64,000 nucleotides of DNA from an uncultured Serinicoccus sp. (GCF_947487915.1 NZ_CANKYH010000002.1:124001-188000); one strand, 5' to 3'. Counted from the first letter of the stretch, positions 43,746-53,179 are shown. A program made the numbers and translations. Notes: generated from the letters alone by a model not told the origin.

Positions 43746-44108
43746 ATGAGGAGCACGACGGCGGCACCGGCCAACGAGGTGCACCTGCGCGGACGGGTGA
43801 GCGGTGCCCCGACGCAGCGCGAGCTGCCCAGCGGTGACGTCCTCGTCCAGCTGCGGGTGGTCGTGCCGCGGCCGCGGCAGCGCAGACGCGGCGCCGCGGC
43901 GTCCGGGTCGGGGCAGCGCGTGGACACCATCGACGTCTCGTGCTGGACCGCGCGGGCGAGGGCAGCCGCGCTGCGCCTCGAGGACGGCAGCGGCGTGGAG
44001 GTCACCGGCGCCCTACGTCGGCGCTTCTTCCGGACCGGGGCCGGGTCCGCCTCCCGCTACGACGTCGAGGCGACCTCGTTGCGCGCCGTGCCGGCGCCCG
44101 TGCCGTGA
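43746..44108 (+). CDS. Single-stranded DNA-binding protein-like OB-fold protein
   Basis: A 120-residue OB-fold protein with NEVHLRGRVSGAPTQRELPSGD at the N terminus, as in SSB, and the IDVSCWTARARAAAL strand. It lacks the acidic C-terminal tip of replicative SSB, so it is probably an accessory paralogue. Confidence 0.75.
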   Translation: MRSTTAAPANEVHLRGRVSGAPTQRELPSGDVLVQLRVVVPRPRQRRRGAAASGSGQRVDTIDVSCWTARARAAALRLEDGSGVEVTGALRRRFFRTGAGSASRYDVEATSLRAVPAPVP

Positions 44109-44109
44109 C

Positions 44110-45168
44110 TCACAGCACCCGCCGCACCCCCGGGACCCGCTGCCCCACCAGCACCAGGCCCGTCGTCACGGCCGCCACCACGACGAAGCGCGCCAGCAGG
44201 ACCGGCCACGGCGCCACCGGGGCGCCGAGCAGGCCGGTGTCCGTGCCGACGAGCAGGACGAGGAAGTGCAGGGCGAAGATGCCCAGGGTGGCCCGCCCGA
44301 CCGGGTCCACCACGGCCATCACGCGGTCCGAGGTCAGCACCGACAGGGCGCCTCCGGGCGCCAGCAGCGCCTGGGCCAGCAGGTAGACCGCGACGGACAG
44401 CGCCGCGACCGTGGGCGAGTAGTAGTGCGCCCCTGCCCAGTCCTGCAGCCAGCTGGGGGCGGCCGGGTTGTTCCACTGCCAGGTCAGCAGGACCGACAGC
44501 CCGGCGACGACGAGCACCAGGAGGGGCAGGAGGCGGTCGGGCGCCCGCACGCCGCGCAGCGCCCAGCCGGTCAGGTAGGCGCCGAGGTAGGGCAACCACC
44601 ACGTCCACGCGGCGTGCGTGACGCCGACCGGTTCCCCGCCCGGCCCCAGGGGCCACAGCGACAGGACCGGAACGGCATACGCCCCCGCGGCGGCCACCAG
44701 CCAGGCACGGCGGCCGGTCCCGGCCAACCACGGCAGGAGCAGCGGGGTCAGCAGGGACAGCCCGAGGACGATCCAGAGGAAGTAGAGGTGCGGGGCGACC
44801 TGGCCGACGAGGACCCGCTGCAGGGCGTCGGCCGGGCCCGCCCACGCACCGGACCGGGTCAGCGAGAGGTAGAGCAGGTAGACGAGGTTCCAGAGCACGA
44901 CGGCGGGCAGCAACCGCCCGACGCGCCGGCGCAGGAACTCCCCCGCCCCGGGGTAGCGCGCCGGGTCGAGCGCCAGCGCGCCCGACACCATGACGAAGAC
45001 CGGGACGACCCAGAGCAGGGGCAGGTCCAACGCCCGGGCGACCCAGCCGTCCACCGGGTCCGTCTCCCCCTGCGTCCCCGCGGTCGCCGTCGCCCCGACG
45101 GTGTGGATGAGGACCACGCCGTAGACCGCGAGGCACCGCAGCCAGCTGATCCATGCCGTGCCTCGCAT
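44110..45168 (-). CDS. Acyltransferase 3 family membrane protein
   Basis: A 352-residue protein with about ten membrane helices. The catalytic His lies in YGVVLIHTVG near residue 20, and FLRRRVGRLLPAVVLWN is a typical loop. Members acylate sugars or envelope polymers; the target here is unknown. Confidence 0.85.
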   Translation of the reverse strand: MRGTAWISWLRCLAVYGVVLIHTVGATATAGTQGETDPVDGWVARALDLPLLWVVPVFVMVSGALALDPARYPGAGEFLRRRVGRLLPAVVLWNLVYLLYLSLTRSGAWAGPADALQRVLVGQVAPHLYFLWIVLGLSLLTPLLLPWLAGTGRRAWLVAAAGAYAVPVLSLWPLGPGGEPVGVTHAAWTWWLPYLGAYLTGWALRGVRAPDRLLPLLVLVVAGLSVLLTWQWNNPAAPSWLQDWAGAHYYSPTVAALSVAVYLLAQALLAPGGALSVLTSDRVMAVVDPVGRATLGIFALHFLVLLVGTDTGLLGAPVAPWPVLLARFVVVAAVTTGLVLVGQRVPGVRRVL

Positions 45169-45246
45169 GGGCCCAGCCTCTCACCGGCCGGGTGCACCGA
45201 CGGATCGCCGGGCAGGGCCTGGGTGGAGCGCCGTAGCCTGTGCGGT

Positions 45247-46116
45247 ATGCCTTCCGCCACGTCGCCGACCCCGCGGACCGTCGTGCACGGTTCCTCGCGC
45301 CTCGTCGCCTACGACTTCGGGGCTCACCTGAGCAGCTGGGAGCTGGACGGCCGGCCGGTGGTCTGGTGCAGCGAGGCGGCCGTGCTGGACGGGAGCAAGG
45401 CCATCCGGGGCGGGGTGCCCGTCTGCTTCCCCTGGTTCGCCGCCGGCCCCGACGGCTCCCTCTCCCCCAGCCACGGCCTCGTCCGGACCACGTCGTGGCA
45501 CCGCGCCGCGGCACGCGACACGGAGGTGTGGGCCTGGACGGTCACCGACGAGGACGTCGCCGGCTCGCCCGGCGTCGAGCACCTGCCCGGCCCGTTCCGG
45601 CTGCGGTACGCCGTCTCGCTGCCGACCCCGGCCGAGCACCCGTCCCTACGGCTGGACCTGGAGGTCACGAACCCGGGCGCAGAGGTGCTGCCGGTCGAGG
45701 TCGCGCTGCACACCTACCTCGCGGTCCACGACGTGCTCCAGACCCAGGTCCTCGGTCTGGAGGGCGCGGGCTACCTCGACAAGACCACCGGCCGGCGCGG
45801 CCGCCTGCAGGGGCCGCTGCGGATCCAAGGCCCGACCGACGCCGTGGTGGACTCCCCCGGCCAGCCGCACGTCGAGGTGGTCGACGGGGACCGGCGGCTC
45901 GTCCTGGAGACGCAGGGCAGCACGCAGACGGTCGTGTGGAACCCCGGGCCCGAGCAGGCCGCCGAGATGAGCGACCTGCAGGACGACGCCTGGCCCGGGT
46001 TCCTGTGCGTGGAGACCGCGGCCACCGGCGACCGGGGCCTGCGTGTCCCGCCCGGCGCGACGCATACCGTGGGGTGCACCATCACGGTCCACGACACCCC
46101 GGGCCGGAGGGGATGA
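45247..46116 (+). CDS. Aldose 1-epimerase-like, D-hexose-6-phosphate mutarotase type
   Basis: A 289-residue galactose-mutarotase-fold enzyme of the YeaD group: AIRGGVPVCFPWFA, SPSHGLVRTTSW with the catalytic His, a second His in VALHTYLAV, and a Glu in FLCVETAA. TAGCCT is seven bases before the ATG. Its stop overlaps the next start (TGATG context). Confidence 0.88.
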   Translation: MPSATSPTPRTVVHGSSRLVAYDFGAHLSSWELDGRPVVWCSEAAVLDGSKAIRGGVPVCFPWFAAGPDGSLSPSHGLVRTTSWHRAAARDTEVWAWTVTDEDVAGSPGVEHLPGPFRLRYAVSLPTPAEHPSLRLDLEVTNPGAEVLPVEVALHTYLAVHDVLQTQVLGLEGAGYLDKTTGRRGRLQGPLRIQGPTDAVVDSPGQPHVEVVDGDRRLVLETQGSTQTVVWNPGPEQAAEMSDLQDDAWPGFLCVETAATGDRGLRVPPGATHTVGCTITVHDTPGRRG

Positions 46117-47588
46117 TGAGCACGCACGAGCAGCCGGGCCAGGCCGAGGACGCGCCCTCCCTGGACACCGACCCCGACCTGCAGCCGCTGCACGCCGAGC
46201 CCGCGGACACGTCCCCGCAGGACCAGCCGCCGGCGGAGCCAAACGAGGACGCTCCCGCAGTGCCGCCCACCGTCGACCGCGGTGACCTCATCCTCCAGGG
46301 ACTGCGCAGCGCGGCTGCCTGGTCGTGGCGCTTCCTGCTCGTCGTCGCCGCGGTCGCGGTCGTGCTCTACCTGGTGGGGCGGGTCTGGGTCGGGGTGCTC
46401 CCGATCATTCTCGCGCTCATCGTCAGCTCGGTGCTGTGGCCCTTCGTGCGCTGGCTCCGTCGGCACCGCTGGCCGGCCGGGCTCGCCGCCGCCACGGTGC
46501 TGGTGTCGGCGCTCGGCATCTTCAGCGGGATCGTCGCCGCCATCGCCCCGGGGGTGGGAAGCCAGCTGCGCCAGGTGGCCGACAACGTCACCGAGGGCGC
46601 CGACATCGTGCTGGAGTGGCTCTCCGGTCCCCCGGCGAACCTGCAGAGCGAGCAGCTCGACGACTACGTCAACCGCGCCACCGAGTGGCTGGAGTCCCGG
46701 GCCAGCGTGCTGGCCGAGGGCGCCCTGTCGACGCTGACCACCGTCGGATCCATCCTGGTGACCACCGTGCTCGTGCTCGTGCTCACCTTCTTCTTCCTCA
46801 AGGACGGGCACCGCTTCCTGCCCTGGCTGCGCAAGTCCGTGGGCCGCACCGCCGGTCTGTACCTCACCGAGGCGCTGGCGCGGGTGTGGGTGACGCTCGG
46901 TGGCTTCCTGCGGGCGCAGGCCGTCGTGGCCGCCGTCGACTCGGTCTTCATCGGCCTCGGGCTGGTCCTGCTCCAGGTGCCCCTGGCCTTCGCGCTGGCC
47001 GTCATCACCTTCTTCCTGGCGTTCATCCCCATCGTCGGTGCCTTCGTCGCCGGTGGCCTCGCCGTGCTCGTCGCGCTGGTGTCGCAGGGCTGGGTCACCG
47101 CCCTCTGGGTGCTCGTCATCGTCGTGGTGGTCCAGCAAGCCGAGAGCACCTTCGTCGCGCCCCTCATGCACAGCCGCGTCATGTCGATGCACCCCGTCGT
47201 GGTGCTCTTGGGGGTCGCGGCGGGCGGCACCCTGTGGGGCGTTCTCGGCGCGTTCCTCGCCGTACCCGTGCTCGCCTCGGCGCTCACCCTCCTGCGGTTC
47301 GGCAGCGAGCACCTGGACCTGCGCACCGGCGAGCTGCACACCGACGACCTGCGCAACGTCACCGCCGAGGGACGGCGGGCCGCGGAGCGGGCCGAGAGCG
47401 CAGCCCCCATCTTCCAGCTGCGCGCGCGCCGGGCCTACCTCCAGGCCCAGGGGGAGCAGGGCGCAGCACGGGTCGCGCTGCTGGACCGGACCAGCGAGCT
47501 CGCCGCCTCGCTGCGCGACCGGCTGCTGCCGCCGATCCTGCGCCGGGACCGGGAGGACGGTGACCAGGACGGTCGACCCCAGACGTGA
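46116..47588 (+). CDS. AI-2E family transporter
   Basis: A 490-residue protein: a 60-residue disordered acidic/Pro-rich N terminus, about eight membrane helices with the family block ITFFLAFIPIVGAFVAGG, and a cytoplasmic tail of about 110 residues rich in Arg and Ala. Members move small molecules or ions; the quorum-signal name need not apply. ATG 46116 overlaps the mutarotase stop. Confidence 0.88.
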   Translation: MSTHEQPGQAEDAPSLDTDPDLQPLHAEPADTSPQDQPPAEPNEDAPAVPPTVDRGDLILQGLRSAAAWSWRFLLVVAAVAVVLYLVGRVWVGVLPIILALIVSSVLWPFVRWLRRHRWPAGLAAATVLVSALGIFSGIVAAIAPGVGSQLRQVADNVTEGADIVLEWLSGPPANLQSEQLDDYVNRATEWLESRASVLAEGALSTLTTVGSILVTTVLVLVLTFFFLKDGHRFLPWLRKSVGRTAGLYLTEALARVWVTLGGFLRAQAVVAAVDSVFIGLGLVLLQVPLAFALAVITFFLAFIPIVGAFVAGGLAVLVALVSQGWVTALWVLVIVVVVQQAESTFVAPLMHSRVMSMHPVVVLLGVAAGGTLWGVLGAFLAVPVLASALTLLRFGSEHLDLRTGELHTDDLRNVTAEGRRAAERAESAAPIFQLRARRAYLQAQGEQGAARVALLDRTSELAASLRDRLLPPILRRDREDGDQDGRPQT

Positions 47589-47590
47589 CG

Positions 47591-47620
47591 GACGCCCCCG
47601 ACCATCGGGCCGGGGGCGTC
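47591..47620 (+). terminator. 10-bp hairpin after the AI-2E-type gene
   Basis: GACGCCCCCG at 47591-47600 pairs with CGGGGGCGTC at 47611-47620. It lies just after the stop codon and faces the 3' end of csbD. Confidence 0.75.
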
Positions 47621-47656
47621 GTCATGGAGGGCGCGTGGCGCCGCAGGAAGCCGCGA

Positions 47657-47839
47657 CTACCTGGTGGCGTCCTTCCAGGCGTCCTTGGCGTTCTCGCCGG
47701 CCTGCTTGACGTTGGCGCCGGTCTGGTCGGCCTGGCCCTCCGCCTGCATCTGCTCGTTGTCGGTGGCGTCGCCGACGCCCTCCTTGGCCTTGCCCTTGAG
47801 CTCTTCGGCCTTGTTCGAGACCTTGTCTCCGAGACCCAT
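47657..47839 (-). CDS. CsbD family stress protein
   Basis: A 60-residue charged helical protein with the CsbD core (VSNKAEELKGKAKEGVGDAT). An AAAGGAG site precedes the ATG. CsbD proteins are stress-induced in many bacteria; the molecular role is unknown. Confidence 0.9.
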   Translation of the reverse strand: MGLGDKVSNKAEELKGKAKEGVGDATDNEQMQAEGQADQTGANVKQAGENAKDAWKDATR

Positions 47840-47957
47840 GGTCTGCTCCTTTCCTCGGCAACCCCCTCAGCCTCACCCCCTCACCGGGTCGGCGCAACCC
47901 GAACCGCCCCCCTCGAGCCTCCTCGCTCTGCGCCGTGAGGTCCCTACGATGGGCGCC

Positions 47958-49346
47958 ATGACAGCTCCCCCGGTGGCCCGGGCCGACCCCGCGTCCGAGC
48001 GCACCCGCTCCCACCAGCGCGCCTTCGGGTGGTACGACTGGGCCAACTCCGCCTACGTCACGACCACCGGCACCGTCCTCATCGCGCCCTACCTCACCGC
48101 CCTGGCCCGGGCCGACGCCTGCCCGGACCTGGCCGAGGGCCAGACCTGCGAGCAGATGCTGTCCGTGCTCGGGGTCCCCGTGGCGGTCGGGTCGGTGGCG
48201 CCCTACACCATCACCGTGGCGACCCTCGTGTCGGCGGTGGTGCTGCTCTTCGTCGGGGCCGTCGCGGACCGCCACCCCCGCCCGACCTGGCTCCTCGGCG
48301 GCCTGGCCTGGGTCGGCGCCGCCGCGGCCGCCTCGATGTTCTTCCTCGAGGGCAGCAACTGGGAGCTCGGGGTGCTGCTCATCGTCGTGGCCAACCTGTG
48401 CCTGGGGGCCTCGACCGTCGTCTACGACGCCCTGCTCGTGCGGGTCGCCTCCCCCGACGACCGCGACCGGGTGTCGTCGAGAGCCTGGGCGCTGGGGTAC
48501 CTCGGCGGCGGCATCCTGCTGGCCCTCAACCTCGGCCTCATGACGGTCCACGAGTCCCTCGGCATCTCCTACACGATGGCCGTGCGCCTCAACCTGCTGT
48601 CGGCCGGCCTGTGGTGGGCGGTCTTCACGCTCATCCCCGTCATCGGGCTGCGTCGCATCCGGGGCACCACGGCAGCCCCGGTGGAGCGCTCGGCCGGGGT
48701 GCTCGGCGGCACGGTCACCCAGCTGCGGGACACCTTCGGCGACCTGCGCGGCTACCCGCACACCCTGCTCTTCCTGCTCGCCTACCTGTTCTTCAACGAC
48801 GGCATCCAGACGGTCATCTCCTCGGCGAGCCTCTACGGCAGCGAGGCCCTGGGCTTCGACACCAGCCAGCTCATCATCACGATCCTGCTCGTCCAGTTCG
48901 TCGCCTTCGGCGGTGCCTTGGTCTTCGGGGTCATCGCCGGCCGGGTCGGAGCCAAGCGCACCGTGCTGGCCGGCCTGGTCATGTGGACGCTGGTGGTGGC
49001 CTTCGCCTACTTCGTGCCCACCGGCGCGTTCACGATCTGGCTCGTCTGCGCCGTCTTCATCGGCACCGTCATGGGCGGGACCCAGGCGCTGTCCCGCTCG
49101 CTCTACTCCCAGCTCGTCCCCACGGGCAAGGAGTCGGAGTACTTCAGCTTCTACCAGGCGATGGAGCGCGGCACCAGCTGGTTCGGGACCCTCGCCTTCG
49201 GCCTGACCTACCAGCTCACCGGGTCCTACCGCCCGGCGATCCTGGTCACCATCGCCTTCTTCGTCGTCGGGGGTCTCATCCTCACCCGCGTCGATATGCG
49301 CAAGGGCATCGCGATGGCCGGCAACGAGCAGCCGCGCAAGGTGTGA
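47958..49346 (+). CDS. MFS transporter, UMF1 family
   Basis: A 462-residue transporter with 11-12 helices. The UMF1 marks FGWYDWANSAYVT near the N terminus and LAYLFFNDGIQTVI in the middle are present. TACGAT at 47945-47950 is seven bases before ATG 47958, which selects this start over the ATG at 47949. The substrate is unknown; the eukaryotic relative Atg22 exports amino acids from the vacuole. Confidence 0.88.
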   Translation: MTAPPVARADPASERTRSHQRAFGWYDWANSAYVTTTGTVLIAPYLTALARADACPDLAEGQTCEQMLSVLGVPVAVGSVAPYTITVATLVSAVVLLFVGAVADRHPRPTWLLGGLAWVGAAAAASMFFLEGSNWELGVLLIVVANLCLGASTVVYDALLVRVASPDDRDRVSSRAWALGYLGGGILLALNLGLMTVHESLGISYTMAVRLNLLSAGLWWAVFTLIPVIGLRRIRGTTAAPVERSAGVLGGTVTQLRDTFGDLRGYPHTLLFLLAYLFFNDGIQTVISSASLYGSEALGFDTSQLIITILLVQFVAFGGALVFGVIAGRVGAKRTVLAGLVMWTLVVAFAYFVPTGAFTIWLVCAVFIGTVMGGTQALSRSLYSQLVPTGKESEYFSFYQAMERGTSWFGTLAFGLTYQLTGSYRPAILVTIAFFVVGGLILTRVDMRKGIAMAGNEQPRKV

Positions 49347-49359
49347 GGGCGGACGCGGA

Positions 49360-49394
49360 GAGGGCGTGACCCGCACCTCGCGGGCCACGCCCTC
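49360..49394. terminator. 15-bp hairpin between convergent MFS and rbpA genes
   Basis: GAGGGCGTGACCCGC (49360-49374) pairs with GCGGGCCACGCCCTC (49380-49394) with one G-U pair and a 5-base loop. A bidirectional terminator is likely. Confidence 0.75.
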
Positions 49395-49415
49395 ACCGGA
49401 CGGGTATGTCGTGCC

Positions 49416-49775
49416 TCAGGCGCTGCGCTTGCGCCGGGGCTTCTCGCCGCGCATCTCGCGCAGCAGGGCCAGCCGCTCCTCCAGGAGCTCCTCGAGCTCG
49501 GGCACCGAGCGCCGCTCGAGCAGCATGTCCCAGTGGGTGCGCTGCGGCTTGGTCGCCTTCAGCTCGGGCTCGGGGCCGTTCTCCAGCTTGGCGTCGAGAC
49601 CGCAACGGCACTCCCAGATCGGCGGGATCTCCGCCTCCACCGAGAACGGCAGCTCGCTGACGTGCCCGTCCGGGCAGACGTAGCGGCTGATCTCTCGGTC
49701 GCTGAAGGTGACGCCCTCGTCGCTCTCGAAGGAGAGCCAGCTGAGGTTGGTGCCGCGCAGGGACCTCTCTGCCAT
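49416..49775 (-). CDS. rbpA: RNA polymerase-binding protein RbpA
   Basis: A 119-residue protein. It has the core fold with CPDGH and WECRCGL cysteine pairs and the basic-linker/sigma-interaction C terminus (LLERRSVPELEELLEERL). RbpA stabilises initiation complexes with the primary sigma factor. ATG 49775 is used; an in-frame ATG at 49790 is possible. Confidence 0.93.
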   Translation of the reverse strand: MAERSLRGTNLSWLSFESDEGVTFSDREISRYVCPDGHVSELPFSVEAEIPPIWECRCGLDAKLENGPEPELKATKPQRTHWDMLLERRSVPELEELLEERLALLREMRGEKPRRKRSA

Positions 49776-49866
49776 GTGTTCCACTCCCATCGTGTCATCG
49801 GACACGCGTGATCGTTCGCTGTCGCGTTCGGTGGACGGCCGACAGACCTGGACCTGTGACCGCCCT

Positions 49867-49882
49867 GTTGACTGGTGTCAAC
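49867..49882. promoter_or_regulatory. Inverted repeat in the rbpA upstream region
   Basis: GTTGAC-TGGT-GTCAAC is a 6-bp inverted repeat. On the minus strand it contains TTGACA, a possible -35 box for rbpA. The rest of 49776-49980 holds nothing else that I can assign. Confidence 0.4.
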
Positions 49883-49980
49883 GTCGACCGACCGCCCCGT
49901 GTTCCCTGTCCGTCCGCCGTCCCGGATGCAGCGTGGTGCGGTGGTCGGTGTGCGGGGGGAACATCTCATGATAGCGCTCC

Positions 49981-50012
49981 CGGTGAGGCGCTGACCAGTC
50001 AGCGCCTCACCG
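49981..50012 (-). terminator. 14-bp hairpin overlapping the fxsA stop
   Basis: CGGTGAGGCGCTGA and its complement flank CCAG. The stop codon of fxsA (50007-50009) lies inside the right arm. It ends the lnt-ppm1-fxsA operon. Confidence 0.7.
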
Positions 50013-50555
50013 ACCGAGGGACGGACGCGTGTCGTCGTCCCACGGTGGCGGGTGCTCGTCCACGATCTCGCCGTCGATGACCGTGCCGGCCCCGGGTGGG
50101 CGGCCGGGGCGACGACCTCCGGGTCCGACCGGTCCCCCGACCACGGTCAGGGCCCGGCTGGCCACCAGGGCCTGCAACAGACGACGTGCCGCCGGCCTGG
50201 TGAAGGGCAGCACGAGGATCAGCGCCAGGACGTCGCTGACGAACCCCGGCAGGAGCAGCAGGAGCCCGCCGACCGTGAGGAGGATCGCGTCGGTGACCTC
50301 GTCCGCCGGCATCCGGCCCGAGCTCAGCGCCTGCTGCAGCGCACGGTAGGTGCGGCTGCTCTCGCGCCGGGCCAGCCAGGTGCCGAGGACGGCCACCGCC
50401 ACGACGAGGAAGAGGGTCCACCACAGGCCGATGCTGCGTCCGACCGCCACCAGGACGGCGATCTCGACGAGCGGGAGCAGGACGAAGGCGAGCAGGACCC
50501 ATCTCAGCACCGGACGGCGTCGGGCGCTGCTGCCAGAAGGTGCGGTCGTGCTCAC
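50007..50555 (-). CDS. fxsA: FxsA family membrane protein
   Basis: A 182-residue protein with three to four membrane helices. FLLVVAVAVLGT-like and VGGLLLLLPGFVSDVLALIL segments are typical of FxsA, and the C-terminal tail is polar. GTG 50555 overlaps the ppm1 stop (GTGA). The order rbpA-fxsA-ppm1 parallels Rv2050-Rv2053c. Confidence 0.85.
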   Translation of the reverse strand: MSTTAPSGSSARRRPVLRWVLLAFVLLPLVEIAVLVAVGRSIGLWWTLFLVVAVAVLGTWLARRESSRTYRALQQALSSGRMPADEVTDAILLTVGGLLLLLPGFVSDVLALILVLPFTRPAARRLLQALVASRALTVVGGPVGPGGRRPGRPPGAGTVIDGEIVDEHPPPWDDDTRPSLGR

Positions 50556-51352
50556 GTGGCCTCCTCGAGGTGGTGCCATCGAGAACGGTCCCGCCCGGCC
50601 AGGTGTTCCCTGAGCTGACCCGTCCGGCGCTGCCACGCCCACACGCCCACCAGCACCACGGCCTCCCGGACGATGTCGCCGGTCATCTTGGAGGAGCCCT
50701 CGACGCGCTCGACGAAGGCGATCGGCACCTCCACGACGCGCAGACCCGCCTCCACGGCACGGCGGGTGAGGTCCACCTGGAAGCAGTAGCCCTGGGAGGC
50801 CACGGGACCGGCGACCAGCTCGGTCAGCTGCGGCAGCCGGTACACCCGGAACCCCGCCGTGGCGTCGTGGACGTGCAGACCCAGCGCGAGCCGGGTATAC
50901 GTGTTGGCGCCGACCGAGAGGAGCCGGCGGTGCCAGGGCCAGCGGTGCACCGAGCCCCCCTCGACCCAGCGCGAGCCGATGACCACGTCGGCGCCCGGTC
51001 CGTGCTCGGCGGCGGCGAGCAGGGCGGGCAGCTCCTCCGGCTGGTGCGAGCCGTCGGCGTCCATCTCCACCACGGCGTCGAAGCCTCGCTGGGCTGCCCA
51101 GTCGAAGGCCGCCAGGTAGGCCGGCCCGAGGCCCTCCTTGCCGGGTCGGTGCAGCACGTGGACGTAGGGGTCGGAGGCGGCGATCCGGTCGGCCAGCTCA
51201 CCGGTGCCGTCCGGGCTGGCGTCGTCCACGACCAGGACCTCGGCGTCGGGGACGGCCCCGCGGACCCGGCGCAGCACCTCGGGGAGGGAGGCGCGCTCCT
51301 GGTAGGTCGGGATGCACACGCAGACGCGGTGCAGCGGGCCACGAGAGGTCAT
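50552..51352 (-). CDS. ppm1: Polyprenol monophosphomannose synthase
   Basis: A 266-residue GT2 glycosyltransferase of the dolichol-phosphate-mannose type: CIPTYQERASLPEVL, VVDDASPDGTG, the DxD in VEMDADGSHQPEE, and SRWVEGGSV. It makes polyprenyl-phosphomannose for lipoglycans. In M. tuberculosis it is fused to the Lnt domain (Rv2051c); here they are separate neighbours. TAGGCT is six bases upstream of the ATG. Confidence 0.9.
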   Translation of the reverse strand: MTSRGPLHRVCVCIPTYQERASLPEVLRRVRGAVPDAEVLVVDDASPDGTGELADRIAASDPYVHVLHRPGKEGLGPAYLAAFDWAAQRGFDAVVEMDADGSHQPEELPALLAAAEHGPGADVVIGSRWVEGGSVHRWPWHRRLLSVGANTYTRLALGLHVHDATAGFRVYRLPQLTELVAGPVASQGYCFQVDLTRRAVEAGLRVVEVPIAFVERVEGSSKMTGDIVREAVVLVGVWAWQRRTGQLREHLAGRDRSRWHHLEEAT

Positions 51353-51361
51353 CCGAGCAGC

Positions 51362-52882
51362 CTAATCGGCGCGGTGACGGCGCCTGACCAGCAGTCCGAG
51401 CACCACGAGGACGGCGGCGGCGGGCACCACCCAGGGGCCGGTGGTGAAGGCCGGGGTGCGGGCGGTGCGCAGCGGCAGCTCGTCGCGCAGCACCGCCTGG
51501 GTGAAGAGCTCGGTCGGCTCGTGGACCACCCCGTCCGGGCTGATGAGCCCGGAGATCCCGACGTTGCTGATGTGGACCACGGAGCGGCCGTACTCGACCG
51601 CACGGACGCGGGAGGTGGCGAGGTGCTGGGCGGACTGGTCGCCCTCCCCGAACCACGCGTTGCTGGTGGGGACCACGAGCAGCTCGGCTCCCCCGGCGAC
51701 CACGTCGCGCACCGCGGGGTCGACGACGACCTCGAAGCAGATGCCCAACCCCAACCGGACGCTCCGGCCGTCGGCGAGCTCGACGTCCATGAGCCCGGGC
51801 TCGGTGCCCGCCTCCCAGTCCGGGATGCGGTCCACCCACTCGGACAGGTGCCGCACGAGCGGGCGCAGCGGCATCCGCTCGCCGAACGGGGCGAGGTAGA
51901 CCTTCTGGTAGGTGTCGTCCACGCCCTCGCCCGGCTGCAGCTCGAGGACCATGTTGCGTGGCGCCTCCCCCGTGCCGTAGGACACCGCCCCGAGCACCAC
52001 CGGGGCACCCAGGGCGTCGACGCCGGTCATCATCCGCTGCACCGCGGCGTCCCCCTCGCTCGGGGAGAAGGGGTCGAGGTCGCTCGCGCCCTCGGGCCAC
52101 AGCACGAGGTCGGGTGGTCCCCCCGCCCCGGTGGACACCTCGGCCGCCAGGTCCTCGGTCATCGACGTGTAGCGCTCGAGCATGGTGCCGCGCTCGGCGC
52201 TCAGCGTCCGGGTGAAGTCGGGCGGGAGGTCACCCTGCACGGCCGCCACGTCCAGCGGCTCCCCGTCGGTGGGCCGCGGCAAGGCGGCCGGGGCCAGGGC
52301 CAGGGCCACCGCGACGACCGCGAGCACCCCTGCGCGGGGCAGGCTCCGGGAAGCGCCAGCGCCGACCGCGAACTGGACCGCGCGGGCGAGCAGACCGCCG
52401 ACGAGGGCCACCAGGAAACCGAGGCCGGTGACGGCGACCAGGCTCGCGGCGCCCAGCAGGGGGCTGTCCGCCTGGCTGAACCCGAGCCGCGCCCAGGGGA
52501 ACCCGCCGAACGGCGTGACCGAGCGGGCATACTCCATGAGCACCCAGGCCGCCGCGCCCACGACCGGCCGGACGGCGCCCGAGCGCTGGAGCAGCGCGAG
52601 CAAACCGCCCAGCGCGGCCGGGTAGAGCGCCGAGGCGATGCTCATGGCCACCCAGGGCATGATGCCCGCGTAGGTGCTGGCCCAGACGAACATCGGGGTG
52701 TACCACGCCAGGCCGAGCAGGAGCCCCGCAGCCAGCCCGGTCCGGACCCGCACCCCTGCCGTGGCGGACGCCAGCGCCCCGACCCCCACCATGGCCAGCG
52801 GCCAGAGGTCGTGGTCGGGGAAGGCGAGCCAGAGGGCCACGCCGCCCAGGAGCGCGAGCAGGAGTCGGAGCGGCCAAGGCAC
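51362..52882 (-). CDS. lnt: Apolipoprotein N-acyltransferase
   Basis: A 506-residue protein: about seven N-terminal membrane helices, then a nitrilase-type domain with the Glu-Lys-Cys triad (LWPEGASD; YQKVYLAPFGE; LGICFEVV). A last helix ends the protein. It N-acylates lipoproteins at the membrane. GTG 52882 follows TACGCT by six bases; the longer upstream reading is less likely. Confidence 0.9.
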   Translation of the reverse strand: MPWPLRLLLALLGGVALWLAFPDHDLWPLAMVGVGALASATAGVRVRTGLAAGLLLGLAWYTPMFVWASTYAGIMPWVAMSIASALYPAALGGLLALLQRSGAVRPVVGAAAWVLMEYARSVTPFGGFPWARLGFSQADSPLLGAASLVAVTGLGFLVALVGGLLARAVQFAVGAGASRSLPRAGVLAVVAVALALAPAALPRPTDGEPLDVAAVQGDLPPDFTRTLSAERGTMLERYTSMTEDLAAEVSTGAGGPPDLVLWPEGASDLDPFSPSEGDAAVQRMMTGVDALGAPVVLGAVSYGTGEAPRNMVLELQPGEGVDDTYQKVYLAPFGERMPLRPLVRHLSEWVDRIPDWEAGTEPGLMDVELADGRSVRLGLGICFEVVVDPAVRDVVAGGAELLVVPTSNAWFGEGDQSAQHLATSRVRAVEYGRSVVHISNVGISGLISPDGVVHEPTELFTQAVLRDELPLRTARTPAFTTGPWVVPAAAVLVVLGLLVRRRHRAD

Positions 52883-52888
52883 GCCTCC

Positions 52889-52960
52889 AGCGTACGGACC
52901 CCTCCGGACATAGCCGGACCCCGGCACCTTTGGGGCCGGTCCGTACGCGGCTGGCGGCCG
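52889..52960. other. Long inverted repeat overlapping the lnt promoter
   Basis: GCGTACGGACC near 52890 and GGTCCGTACGC near 52950 are perfect complements; the left arm covers the lnt -10 box. G/C-rich inner complementarity (CCCCGG/GGGGCC) lies between. It could be an operator or a structured element. The gap 52883-53325 contains this, the two hairpins below and the kamA repeats, and no gene. Confidence 0.45.
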
Positions 52961-53076
52961 GCACGGTCCCGTTGTCTACTCGGTGCTCGGGGCCCTGGCT
53001 CCCCCGACGGGCGCGTCGACGCCCGAGGGACAGCACTAGAACGTAGGTGGCCGCGCGACGAGTGTCAACATCGCTG

Positions 53077-53108
53077 TGACCTGCGATGATACGAGAGTTC
53101 GCAGGTCA
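53077..53108. other. 10-bp inverted repeat in the lnt-kamA gap
   Basis: TGACCTGCGA and TCGCAGGTCA pair perfectly around a 12-base loop. It may be an operator or the base of a hairpin. No known riboswitch class is recognised. Confidence 0.45.
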
Positions 53109-53155
53109 GTCGGCCGTCCTCTGCGATCGGGCTTGGGGAGATCTTTACCCCACCT

Positions 53156-53179
53156 CGGCGTGTCGGCGACGACACGCCG
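53156..53179. other. 9-bp hairpin in the lnt-kamA gap
   Basis: CGGCGTGTC-GGCGAC-GACACGCCG forms a perfect 9-bp stem. GGGGAGATCTTTACCCC, just before it, can form a further short stem. It could be the end of an unseen small transcript. Confidence 0.4.
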